Shown here in pieces: positions 42,148-50,678 of a stretch of 64,000 nt of DNA. The position numbers were made by a program, and so were the translations under genes. The stretch's first letter is position 1, and each line of letters opens with the position of its first letter. The stretch is from Lentisphaerota bacterium (GTDB taxonomy: Bacteria; Verrucomicrobiota; Lentisphaeria; Victivallales; Victivallaceae), in assembly GCA_015061815.1 (NCBI GenBank), contig SUVW01000001.1, forward strand, positions 62,001-126,000. Reading direction: 5' to 3'. The notes beneath the pieces are model-generated. The model did not search any database. It saw only the letters and a program-made list of their open reading frames with translations, and was not told where the DNA came from.

Positions 42148-44868
42148 ATGGCGAAAAAGTATGTGTACACATTCGGCGGCAGCTGCACCGAAGGCGACGG
42201 TTCAATGAAGAACCTCCTCGGCGGCAAAGGAGCCAACCTTGCGGAGATGGCAAATCTCGGTTTGCCGGTGCCGCCGGGATTCACCGTGACCACAGAGTGT
42301 TGCGTGGACTACTTCAAAAACGGCAACAACCTGCCCGAAGGTGTCGATGAACAGGTCAAAAAAGCTCTTCAACATATCGAAAATGTCATGGGCATGAAGT
42401 TCGGCGATCCGGAAAATCCCCTGCTGGTCTCCTGCCGTTCCGGAGCGCGCAGCAGCATGCCGGGAATGATGGAAACTGTTCTCAATGTCGGTCTGGCCAG
42501 CAGTACACTGCCCGGTTTGATCGCAAAAACCGGCAACGAACGCTTCGTTTACGATGCCTACCGCCGGTTGATCATGATGTACAGTGACGTGGTCATGGAA
42601 AAAGCAGAAGGCATCGAACCGGCAGAGGGCAAAGCCATCCGCCGTCAGCTTGATGCGATCATGGATGCCCACAAAGAGCATTGCGGATACAAATACGATA
42701 CCGATTTGACGGTCGATGATCTCAAATATCTCTGCGAAGTATTCAAAAAACAGATCAAAGCGACTTTGGGCAAAGAGTTCCCGGATGATCCGATGGCCCA
42801 GCTGGCCGGCGGTATTGCCGCTGTATTGAAAAGCTGGAACGGTAAAAAAGCAGTTGCTTACCGGAGAATCGAGGGTATTCCCGATGATTGGGGTACCGCC
42901 GTCAACGTGCAGAGCATGGTTTTCGGCAATATGGGCGATACCAGTGCAACCGGTGTGGCATTCACCCGCGACCCGGCCACCGGTGACAACAAATTCTACG
43001 GCGAATGGCTCATCAACGCCCAGGGCGAAGATGTGGTTGCCGGTACCCGTACTCCCAATCCGCTGAATGCCGACACCTGCAATGAGCAGAATAAACATCT
43101 TAAATCAATGGAAGAGCTGTACCCGGCCATTTACAAAGAACTTTTCGCCATCCGCAACAAACTGGAAGCCCACTACCATGATATGCTGGATATTGAGTTC
43201 ACCATTCAGGAGGGCAAACTTTTCATGCTTCAGTGCCGCGTTGGCAAACGCACCGGTACTGCTGCAGTTACAATGGCCATCGATATGCTCGATGAGAAAC
43301 TCATTGATGAAAAAACCGCCGTCTGCCGCGTGACTCCCAGCCAGCTGGATGAATTGCTGCACCCGATCCTCGACATCTATGAGGAAAAAATCGCTCATGA
43401 ACGCGGTGATATCATCGCCAAAGGTCTTCCGGCCGGTCCGGGAGGAGCTGTCGGCAAAATCGTCTTTTCCAGTGAAGAGGTCATTGAAGCTGCCGCCAAA
43501 GGTGAAAGTGTCATCCTCGTCCGCGAAGAGACCAATCCGGAAGATGTCGAAGGTATGCGCGGAGCCGTTGGTATCCTCACCGCCAGAGGCGGTATGACCA
43601 GCCATGCGGCACTGGTTTGCCGGGGTTGGGGCAAATGCTGTATCGTCGGAGCCGGTTCACTGATAATCGATGAGATCAACGGCACACTCAAAGCTTCCGG
43701 CAAAACGTTCAGACGCGGGGACTTTTTGAGTTTGAATGGCAGTCGCGGATATGTCTATGAAGGTGCGCTGGCGACGATGGATTCCAGCGAAAACAAAATG
43801 TTCCAGCGTTTCATGGCCCTGGCAGATAAATACCGCAAACTTGGAGTCCGTGCCAACGCTGACACACCGGAAGATGCAAAAGTTGCCCGTTCTTTCGGTG
43901 CTGAAGGTATCGGACTTTTCCGTACCGAACACATGTTCTACGGCAAAAACAGCGAAAAACCGCTTTTCTATCTGCGCAAAATGATCCTCGCCAACAGTCC
44001 GGCAGAGCGCGAAGTGGCGATCAATGAACTTTTCCCGTACATGAAAGCCAGTGTGAAAGATACTCTGCAGGCAATGGACGGCATGCCGGTAACTTTCCGT
44101 CTGCTCGATCCACCGCTGCATGAGTTCGTTCCCAATGAAAGCAGCAAGCGCAAAGAGCTGGCTTCTGCTCTGGGGATCGATCCGATGGAGATCGCCAAAC
44201 GCGCCGAAGCTCTCCACGAAAGCAACCCGATGATGGGACATCGCGGCGTGCGGCTTGGCATCACCTATCCGGAAGTTGCCCGCGCCCAGATGCGCGCCAT
44301 TCTGGAAGCGGCGGTGGAGATCGGCGGAAATTGCATTCCGGAAATCATGATCCCGGTCACCTGCGATGTTTCCGAATTGCGCTTCAAAAAAGCTATGCTT
44401 GAAGAGGTAGCCGCCGATGTCGCCAAACGTTACGATCTGGAAAAAATCGATTACAAAATCGGTTCCATGATCGAAATTCCGCGTGCGGCTCTGCTGGCCG
44501 ATCAGATGGCGGAAGTTGCAGAATTTTTCAGTTTCGGGACCAACGATTTGACCCAGATGACCTTTGGTTTCAGCCGCGATGATATCGGCAGCTTCCTGCC
44601 GGATTATCTCTGCAAGAAACTGCTGGATGCCGATCCGTTCCAGACGATCGACACCCGGGGTGTGGGACGATTGATCGAATTTGCAGTCCAGGGCGGGCGC
44701 AAAACCCGGCCGGAACTCAAAATCGGTATCTGCGGCGAACAGGGCGGAGATCCCAAATCAGTAGCGTTCTGTCACGCCGCCGGTTTGAACTATGTCTCCT
44801 GCAGTCCTTTCCGCGTGCCGCTGGCACGTCTCGCCGCCGCCCAGGCTGCGATTGAGGAAGACAAGTAA
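42148..44868 (+). CDS. ppdK: Pyruvate, phosphate dikinase
   Basis: PPDK interconverts pyruvate, ATP and phosphate with PEP, AMP and pyrophosphate; anaerobes often use it in place of pyruvate kinase. The 906-residue protein has the N-terminal nucleotide-binding domain with GGKGANLAEMANLGLPVPPGF-type opening and CRSGARSSMPGMMETVLN. The central phosphohistidine domain carries the catalytic His in GGMTSHAALVCR, and the C-terminal PEP/pyruvate barrel has FRTEHMF, GMPVTFRLLDPP, GTNDLTQM and CGEQGGDP. ATG 42148 is chosen because homology starts there; the frame is open 16 codons further upstream. Confidence 0.98.
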   Translation: MAKKYVYTFGGSCTEGDGSMKNLLGGKGANLAEMANLGLPVPPGFTVTTECCVDYFKNGNNLPEGVDEQVKKALQHIENVMGMKFGDPENPLLVSCRSGARSSMPGMMETVLNVGLASSTLPGLIAKTGNERFVYDAYRRLIMMYSDVVMEKAEGIEPAEGKAIRRQLDAIMDAHKEHCGYKYDTDLTVDDLKYLCEVFKKQIKATLGKEFPDDPMAQLAGGIAAVLKSWNGKKAVAYRRIEGIPDDWGTAVNVQSMVFGNMGDTSATGVAFTRDPATGDNKFYGEWLINAQGEDVVAGTRTPNPLNADTCNEQNKHLKSMEELYPAIYKELFAIRNKLEAHYHDMLDIEFTIQEGKLFMLQCRVGKRTGTAAVTMAIDMLDEKLIDEKTAVCRVTPSQLDELLHPILDIYEEKIAHERGDIIAKGLPAGPGGAVGKIVFSSEEVIEAAAKGESVILVREETNPEDVEGMRGAVGILTARGGMTSHAALVCRGWGKCCIVGAGSLIIDEINGTLKASGKTFRRGDFLSLNGSRGYVYEGALATMDSSENKMFQRFMALADKYRKLGVRANADTPEDAKVARSFGAEGIGLFRTEHMFYGKNSEKPLFYLRKMILANSPAEREVAINELFPYMKASVKDTLQAMDGMPVTFRLLDPPLHEFVPNESSKRKELASALGIDPMEIAKRAEALHESNPMMGHRGVRLGITYPEVARAQMRAILEAAVEIGGNCIPEIMIPVTCDVSELRFKKAMLEEVAADVAKRYDLEKIDYKIGSMIEIPRAALLADQMAEVAEFFSFGTNDLTQMTFGFSRDDIGSFLPDYLCKKLLDADPFQTIDTRGVGRLIEFAVQGGRKTRPELKIGICGEQGGDPKSVAFCHAAGLNYVSCSPFRVPLARLAAAQAAIEEDK

Positions 44869-44883
44869 AATCACTCATAACCA

Positions 44884-44919
44884 GGCAGTGATCCGCGTAT
44901 CGGGTCACTGCCGTTTTTT
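44884..44919 (+). terminator. Rho-independent terminator after ppdK
   Basis: GGCAGTGATCCG (44884-44895) pairs with CGGGTCACTGCC (44901-44912), with a T-G pair and a 5-base loop, followed by GTTTTTT. Confidence 0.9.
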
Positions 44920-44926
44920 CACACCA

Positions 44927-45448
44927 ATGGCAGAATTATTCGACATCTACGATGACTCCGGCAACCACATCGGCACAGCTCCGCGCAGTGAATGTCACGG
45001 AAACCCGGCGTTGATCCATTGCACAGTGCATATAGTGGTATTTCACCCGGAAACCGGGGATATTCTTCTGCAGAAAAGACGGATGGATAAGGATATCCAA
45101 CCGGGGAAGTGGGATACCGCCGTCGGCGGACATCTGAATGCCGGGGAAGATTTTGAAACCGCCGCCCGGCGGGAACTGGCCGAAGAATTGGGAATCAGCG
45201 GTAAAATAACGCTGAAACATCTTTTTGACAGCAAGATACGTAACGATATCGAATCGGAAAATGTCCGGGTCTTTGCCATAACTTCAGCCGGGGCGTTTAT
45301 TTTTCAACGCTCTGAAATCGATGAAATCAGATTTTTTTCAGCCGCTGAATTGGAAGATGAAGCGTGGCGTGAGAACTTCACTCCGAATCTGTTGACTGAA
45401 TTGGATGAATTGAAAAAAAGCGGTTTCCTTTGCCTGCATTCTTTTTGA
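44927..45448 (+). CDS. NUDIX hydrolase
   Basis: The 173-residue protein contains a full Nudix box, GHLNAGEDFETAARRELAEELG (Gly-x5-Glu-x7-Arg-Glu-x2-Glu-Glu-x-Gly), after an N-terminal YDDSGNHIGTAPRSE segment typical of the isopentenyl-isomerase/YfcD-like branch. It would hydrolyse a nucleoside diphosphate derivative. ATG 44927 lies 8 bp after the ppdK terminator and has no ribosome site; the upstream frame continues into ppdK but only as overlap. The last codons (CLHSF) and the stop lie in the first hairpin of the repeat array, so the C-terminus may be repeat-derived. Confidence 0.88.
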   Translation: MAELFDIYDDSGNHIGTAPRSECHGNPALIHCTVHIVVFHPETGDILLQKRRMDKDIQPGKWDTAVGGHLNAGEDFETAARRELAEELGISGKITLKHLFDSKIRNDIESENVRVFAITSAGAFIFQRSEIDEIRFFSAAELEDEAWRENFTPNLLTELDELKKSGFLCLHSF

Positions 45449-45579
45449 AAAGGAAGCAGGGTAGTACGCTTTCCCTGTGAATAAAATAATGCAGTTTTCT
45501 TTGCCTACTTTCTTTCTGAAAAGAAAGTAGGGTAATACGCTTTTCTTGTCTTACTTCTTTTCTCGTGAAAAGAAGTAAG
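45433..45579. repeat. Array of three related hairpin repeats
   Basis: Hairpin A, CCTGCATTCTTTT (45433-45445) with AAAAGGAAGCAGG (45448-45460), has one mismatch and one wobble. Hairpin B, CTACTTTCTTT (45505-45515) with AAAGAAAGTAG (45520-45530), is perfect. Hairpin C, CTTACTTCTTTTC (45550-45562) with GAAAAGAAGTAAG (45567-45579), is perfect. A and B are each followed by GGTARTACGCTTTYC (from 45461 and 45531). The core TACGCTT also occurs in the loop-arm of the 30.7-kb element. The array fills the whole space between the NUDIX gene and the convergent permease gene and touches both stops. Confidence 0.85.
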
Positions 45580-46698
45580 TTATTGGGCGACACTTTTACG
45601 GAAGCGGATAAGGGAGAGGGAAAAGAGGATGGTCCCTATGGCGAAGAGCATGATAAAAGGCTTGTACACAACCTTGATACCGGCTCCCCGGAAGAGGATG
45701 GCCTGACAAAATTCGACGAAGTGAGTAGTAGGGGCGGCGAGCATGATATTCTGTACCCATTCCGGCATACTTTCCAGTGGAGTCGAGCCGCCGGAAAGCA
45801 TTTGCATAGGCAGGAGAACCAGAATCATAAGCATACCTAATTGCGGCATGTTCTGTGCAACACAAGCGAGAAAGATGCCGAGTGAAGTCACAGCGAAAAG
45901 ATGAAGAACCACACCGACAGCGAAAAGAGAGATTGAACCATTTACCGGCACATGGAGCAGCTGCATGATGACCAGAGTCAGAGAGATGATGGAAGATATG
46001 AGAACGACCAGCAGCATTGACCAGATTTTAGAAAACATGATTTCGAATGGAGAAACGGGCATGACCAGGAGATGTTCGAGGGTTCCGTTTTCGCGTTCCC
46101 GGATCAAAGCTGCGCCGGTGAGGATGATGGCGAGCATGGTGATATTGTTGACCAGCTGCATTACGGATTTGAACCAGCTCTGGGTCAAATTAGCGTTATA
46201 ACGTTTACGGATGACGGTATTGACAAGGGGTTGCGGTGTTGAAGAATTGTTTTTAAAATTCCGTATTTCGCGGCTGATTATCTGCTGAATATATCCTGAA
46301 CCGGTAAAGGCTTGCGACATGCGTGTGGCATCGACATTGAGTTGAATTTCCGGCTGGCGTCCGGCCAGCAGATCTTTTTGGAATTCGCTGGGGATGACAA
46401 GGACGAATGTATATTTTCCCTCATCCATTGCCGGATCGATATCTTCCAGGGAGATTTCCTGTGCGGGGAGAAACATCGGGGGGAAGAAGGCATCAAAAAT
46501 CCGTTGGGAAATTTGCGACTTATCTTCATCGACGATAGCGATGGCAGCTTTTGAAATGGTATCGGAGGTGGAAGAACCGGTGACATATATCCCCAAAGTG
46601 AAAGCATAAATTATCAGAGCAATGAGCATATAATCGCGTCCCAGCCCGCGCAATTCTTTAACGCCCAGAAAAAAGATATTTTTCAATGTTTGCTTCAT
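45580..46698 (-). CDS. ABC-2 type transporter permease (YhhJ-like)
   Basis: The 372-residue inner-membrane protein has one N-terminal membrane helix (about 25-42), a large periplasmic domain (about 45-175) with VIPSEFQKDLLAGRQPEIQLNVD-type segments, and a cluster of five membrane helices (about 175-372). The ERENGTLEHLLVMPVSPFEIM amphipathic segment is the hallmark of ABC-2 permeases. It starts one base after the stop of the double-ATPase gene, so the two form one transporter with the HlyD protein. It probably exports a drug or lipid-like compound. Confidence 0.92.
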   Translation of the reverse strand: MKQTLKNIFFLGVKELRGLGRDYMLIALIIYAFTLGIYVTGSSTSDTISKAAIAIVDEDKSQISQRIFDAFFPPMFLPAQEISLEDIDPAMDEGKYTFVLVIPSEFQKDLLAGRQPEIQLNVDATRMSQAFTGSGYIQQIISREIRNFKNNSSTPQPLVNTVIRKRYNANLTQSWFKSVMQLVNNITMLAIILTGAALIRERENGTLEHLLVMPVSPFEIMFSKIWSMLLVVLISSIISLTLVIMQLLHVPVNGSISLFAVGVVLHLFAVTSLGIFLACVAQNMPQLGMLMILVLLPMQMLSGGSTPLESMPEWVQNIMLAAPTTHFVEFCQAILFRGAGIKVVYKPFIMLFAIGTILFSLSLIRFRKSVAQ

Positions 46699-46699
46699 T

Positions 46700-49477
46700 T
46701 TACTTTTCCTGTTTTTTCAAGGAGATTATTCCGCATCCGAGCAAAATCGGAACTGTTATCAACAGCACCAGCAACTCCCAATATAAATCGTTGAAATTCA
46801 ATGCTTTATTAAAAACTCCCCGACTGATAAGCAACATATATGTCGTGGGATAGAGCGTTCCGACGATCCGGCCAGCCCCCTCCTGCGCGGTAACCGGATC
46901 GATCATGCCGCAGAACTGGACAGCGGGGAGCATAGTGCCGAGCATGGTCATAAAGATCACTGCGATCTGACTGCGGGTAACGGAAGAAGCCAGCAGACCG
47001 ATCCCTGTCGAACACATACTGTAGATTATCAGAGAAACGAGCAAGACGGCAAAACTGCCTTTAACCGGCACATCAAATACCGTTACAGCCATTGTAATAA
47101 GCATCAATGCGCTCAACATGGAAAAAAGGACGTAAGGCATCTGCTTACCCAGCATGAATTCAGTTCTGGACAGAGGAGTTACATACAAATTAATGATCGA
47201 CCCCATCTCTTTTTCCCGGACGACAGCCAGAGCGGCCAATACCGCCGGGATCATCATCAGGAGCAGCGGGATGACAGCCGGCACCATAGCCGGCAGACTC
47301 AAGACATCGGGATTATACCGGTATCTGGTCTGTACAGAACCAGTACTGTTTTGAATTCTGCCGTGTCCATGTTCACGGGCGCGCTCATCCAGCCATTGCA
47401 GATGCAGACTTGAGATATAACTGTTGACAGTTTCGGCCCGGGACGGCATGGCTCCGTCGATCCAGAATGCCACATCGGGAACTTTTCCATTCTGCAGATC
47501 TTTACCGAATTCCGGCGGTATTTCCACTGCCAGACTTAATTCTCCATTGCGCAATCTGTTTTCGAGCTCATCGTAATCCTTGATCGGTTCTTTTTCTATA
47601 AAATAACGGGACCCGGCGATATTGAGAGCGTAATTGCGGCTCAAACCGCTGCCGTCCCGGTCAAGTACAGCGAAGGAGAGATCCTCCACATCCATACTGA
47701 TCCCGAATCCCATGACCAGCATCAACAGCATAGCACCGAATATGGCCAGAGTTGCCCGTATCGGATCGCGCATCAGTTCCAGATACTCCCGCCAGCAGCA
47801 GCATAAAAAACGCTGAATGCTGAAAAAACGGTTTTCACCGGAAAAAAGTTTTCGCTGCCGGCTTTTGACAGACAGCGTATCCGGGGCAGTCCCGGTCACC
47901 GGAGTCAGAGCGATATTTTCCCGGGAAGCCGGATCGGCCTCTTCCAGACAGCTGATAAAGGCGGCTTCCAGCGAATCAGCCTGTTTTCCGGCGATGATTT
48001 GAGCCGGGGTATCGCAAGCCAGCGATTTTCCGGCATGCATCAGAGATATCCGGTCACAGCGTTCAGCCTCATTCATAAAGTGGGTAGTAATAAAAATGGT
48101 AACTTTATCCCGCCGTGACAATTCGATGATCAATTCCCAGAAAAGATCTCTTGCCACCGGGTCCACTCCTGAAGTCGGTTCGTCGAGGATCAATATTTGC
48201 GGCCGGTGGATCACTGCTGCAGCCAGAGACAACCGCTGTTTGATACCCAGCGGCAGAGCTTGCGGAGTTTCTCCGGCATAAGGAATCAGCTGAAACCGTT
48301 CGAGCATCTCCTCCACGCGTCCGGGGACCTCCGTTTCCGGTATGCGGTACAAACGGGCGTATAAAGTCAGATTCTGCCTGATGGTCAACTCATTGTAAAG
48401 AGAAAAGAGCTGGGTCATATATCCGAGGTGCATCCGGGTTTCCATGCTTTCAGCTTCGATGGGTTTTCCGAAAAGCTGCGCCCGCCCTTCAGTAGGGGTC
48501 ATCAAGCCGGTCAACATCCGCATCGTAGTTGTTTTTCCGCATCCGTTTGAACCGAGGAAGCCGAAAATTTCCCCCTGCCGGATTTGAAAGCTGACATGAT
48601 CCACAGCGGTAAATTTTCCGAAACGCTTGGTCAGATTTTCAGCAGCGATGGCGATTTTTTCTTCGGCGTCCTCCGCTAATGGCGGCACGGTCAATTTCCT
48701 GTGGCCGGCGCGCAACTCCTCCGGCAGCAGCCGGATAAAAGCTTCATCAAGATTATCTGTTCCGGTCTTGTGCAGCAGCTCTTCCGGAGTGCCGGTATCG
48801 AGGATTTTTCCGTCATTCATGGCAATAAGCCATTCAAAACGTTGAGCTTCATCCATATAGGCAGTAGCGACGATCACCGTCATTGCCGGACAGGCTGTCC
48901 GAACGCTGTCAACCAGATCCCAGAATTGCCTCCGTGCCAGCGGATCGACACCGGTGGTCGGTTCATCAAGGACCAGCAGTTCCGGATCATGGATAAGCGC
49001 ACAACACAAACCGAGTTTCTGTTTCATACCTCCGGAAAGTTTCCCGGCCGGCCGGTCAAGAAAATTGAACAGTCCGGTACTTCCGGTCAAATGGTCGATC
49101 CGGCGGCGGCGTTCAGCGGCATCATGCCCGAAAAGCTTACCGAAGAACTGTAAATTTTCCTCCACCGTCAAAGTAAAATAGAGATTTTTCCCCAATCCCT
49201 GCGGCATGTAAGCTATTTTCGGACAGCTGCGCTCCCGGTGATTTTTGTCGCGCATATCCCCGCCGAGGACGGTTATTTTTCCTTCCTGTATGGCCCGCGC
49301 TCCGGTTATAAGCGACAACATGGTTGATTTGCCGACGCCATCCGGCCCGATGATCCCGACCAGTTTCCGGGGGGCGATTTCCAGAGAAAAGTCGTTCAGA
49401 GCGCGGATTTTCCCGTAGGAGAAGTTGACATCTTCCAGTTTTACTGCAGGAAGTTCAAATTGTTCGCTGCGACTCAT
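46700..49477 (-). CDS. ABC transporter fusion: two ATPase domains plus ABC-2 permease (RbbA-type)
   Basis: The 925-residue protein has two nucleotide-binding domains and a C-terminal permease. NBD1 (about 10-245) has Walker A GPDGVGKST, signature LSGGMKQ and Walker B LLVLDEPTTGVDP. NBD2 (about 280-510) has GSNGCGKTTT, a degenerate signature LPLGIKQ and ILILDEPTSGVDP. The permease (about 560-925) has KEMGSIINLYVTPLSRTEFMLGKQ. This order and length match the E. coli YhiH/RbbA family, which sits between HlyD-like YhiI and permease YhhJ, the same arrangement as here. The overlap with the HlyD stop is 4 bp. Confidence 0.93.
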   Translation of the reverse strand: MSRSEQFELPAVKLEDVNFSYGKIRALNDFSLEIAPRKLVGIIGPDGVGKSTMLSLITGARAIQEGKITVLGGDMRDKNHRERSCPKIAYMPQGLGKNLYFTLTVEENLQFFGKLFGHDAAERRRRIDHLTGSTGLFNFLDRPAGKLSGGMKQKLGLCCALIHDPELLVLDEPTTGVDPLARRQFWDLVDSVRTACPAMTVIVATAYMDEAQRFEWLIAMNDGKILDTGTPEELLHKTGTDNLDEAFIRLLPEELRAGHRKLTVPPLAEDAEEKIAIAAENLTKRFGKFTAVDHVSFQIRQGEIFGFLGSNGCGKTTTMRMLTGLMTPTEGRAQLFGKPIEAESMETRMHLGYMTQLFSLYNELTIRQNLTLYARLYRIPETEVPGRVEEMLERFQLIPYAGETPQALPLGIKQRLSLAAAVIHRPQILILDEPTSGVDPVARDLFWELIIELSRRDKVTIFITTHFMNEAERCDRISLMHAGKSLACDTPAQIIAGKQADSLEAAFISCLEEADPASRENIALTPVTGTAPDTLSVKSRQRKLFSGENRFFSIQRFLCCCWREYLELMRDPIRATLAIFGAMLLMLVMGFGISMDVEDLSFAVLDRDGSGLSRNYALNIAGSRYFIEKEPIKDYDELENRLRNGELSLAVEIPPEFGKDLQNGKVPDVAFWIDGAMPSRAETVNSYISSLHLQWLDERAREHGHGRIQNSTGSVQTRYRYNPDVLSLPAMVPAVIPLLLMMIPAVLAALAVVREKEMGSIINLYVTPLSRTEFMLGKQMPYVLFSMLSALMLITMAVTVFDVPVKGSFAVLLVSLIIYSMCSTGIGLLASSVTRSQIAVIFMTMLGTMLPAVQFCGMIDPVTAQEGAGRIVGTLYPTTYMLLISRGVFNKALNFNDLYWELLVLLITVPILLGCGIISLKKQEK

Positions 49478-50427
49478 CTGCCCTGCTGCTCTCTTTCCCG
49501 TTTAAGTATCAGGAAATCCGGCCAGACAGCATCATCATCCAGCTTGACCCATGCTTCTCCGGGCAGTCCGGTTTTGATGTATTCGATATATTTTTCGAGC
49601 AGTTCGGGTGCGATTTTAGCTTTCACCCGGAACATAAGTTTCTGCCGTTCCTCTTGAGTTTCCACCGTTTTCGGGGTAAATTGCGCCACATCAGCGACAA
49701 AGGTGATCCTGGCGGGAATCGGTATATCGCGAATGGCATCCAGCACGATTCTGACTTCAGCTCCGATCCGGACTTTTCCGGCAATCTCTTCCGGCAGGAA
49801 AAATGTCATATAAACATCGGTCAGATCGACCAGATTAAGCACACCATCCCCGCTGCTCAAAACTTCACCCGGTTCAGCTATGCGGTACTGGATGCGCCCG
49901 CGCAGAGGAGAAACAAGCAGAGAATCATCTATATCAGCCTGAACCCGCTGAATTTCAGCATTTGCCACCTGCACCGCAGCTCTGGCGGCAGCAACATCAG
50001 CCTGACATGAGTAAAAGTGAGTTTCGGCATTTTCATACTCCTGTTCGGAAGTTGCCCCCTTGCTCCGCATCTGTTTTTCCCGGTTGAACCGGCTTTCAGC
50101 TCCCCGCAGCGCACTTTCTTTTTGCTTGAGCATGGCTTGCGCCTGATTCAATCCGGCTTCAGCCTGTGCCAATTCGGCTTTCAATACATTCAACTGCATA
50201 AGAGCGAGTTTGTCCCCTTTCCGGACAAAATCCCCCTCATTGACATAAACATTTTCCAAACGTCCGGCAAGTTTGGCAGCGATCGTCACTTCGGTTGATT
50301 CCAGACGCCCGTTGCCGTGAGCGAATCCTTCCAGACGGTAACGGGCATTACTGCGGTAAGTTTTTACTTCGTAAAAAGCCAGAGCAACGGCACAAAGTAC
50401 CAGCATGATAACAATGATTTTTTTCAT
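49474..50427 (-). CDS. HlyD-family periplasmic adaptor (YhiI-like)
   Basis: The 317-residue protein has an N-terminal membrane anchor (MKKIIVIMLVLCAVALAFYEV), a split lipoyl/barrel-sandwich domain (VTIAAKLAGRLENVYVNEGDFVRKGDKL and its partner LLVSPLRGRIQYRIAEPGEVLSSGDG) and a long coiled-coil hairpin (about 75-145) between them. A beta-barrel domain follows. It bridges the inner-membrane ABC exporter to an outer-membrane channel. ATG 50427 with AGGGGGGGAA is preferred over the upstream in-frame start. It is the first gene of the exporter operon. Confidence 0.93.
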   Translation of the reverse strand: MKKIIVIMLVLCAVALAFYEVKTYRSNARYRLEGFAHGNGRLESTEVTIAAKLAGRLENVYVNEGDFVRKGDKLALMQLNVLKAELAQAEAGLNQAQAMLKQKESALRGAESRFNREKQMRSKGATSEQEYENAETHFYSCQADVAAARAAVQVANAEIQRVQADIDDSLLVSPLRGRIQYRIAEPGEVLSSGDGVLNLVDLTDVYMTFFLPEEIAGKVRIGAEVRIVLDAIRDIPIPARITFVADVAQFTPKTVETQEERQKLMFRVKAKIAPELLEKYIEYIKTGLPGEAWVKLDDDAVWPDFLILKREREQQGR

Positions 50428-50527
50428 TTCCCCCCCTGTTTTTATATCTTGCCGAATCAATTTCAAAATTCTGAACTTTAAGCAGTCCCTCCGGGATCAA
50501 CCTGTGATTTATCCGGACGGCTGTTAG

Positions 50528-50556
50528 AATATAGCATAAAAAAAATAATTCTACAA
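50528..50556 (-). promoter_or_regulatory. Promoter of the HlyD-RbbA-permease operon
   Basis: The minus strand shows -35 TTGTAG (50551-50556), 17 bp, and -10 TATATT (50528-50533). No obvious operator is seen. Confidence 0.65.
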
Positions 50557-50618
50557 GAGGTAATTTTCAAAAATTCTGATTTTCTCCTGCTGAATCCCCC
50601 CTGTTCCCGTCAACGAGC

Positions 50619-50646
50619 TTGAATTTTATGACATTGGCTGTATATT
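50619..50646 (+). promoter_or_regulatory. Promoter of the membrane sulfatase-fold gene
   Basis: -35 TTGAAT (50619-50624), 16 bp, -10 TATATT (50641-50646), giving a leader of about 26 bases. Confidence 0.65.
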
Positions 50647-50678
50647 ATGGGGATTGATCGTGGGATGGTTTGGTTGAA

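Noticed and set aside
44792-44926. N-terminal extension of the NUDIX protein
   Set aside because: It runs back through the ppdK terminator and coding region; the Nudix-family homology starts after 44927.
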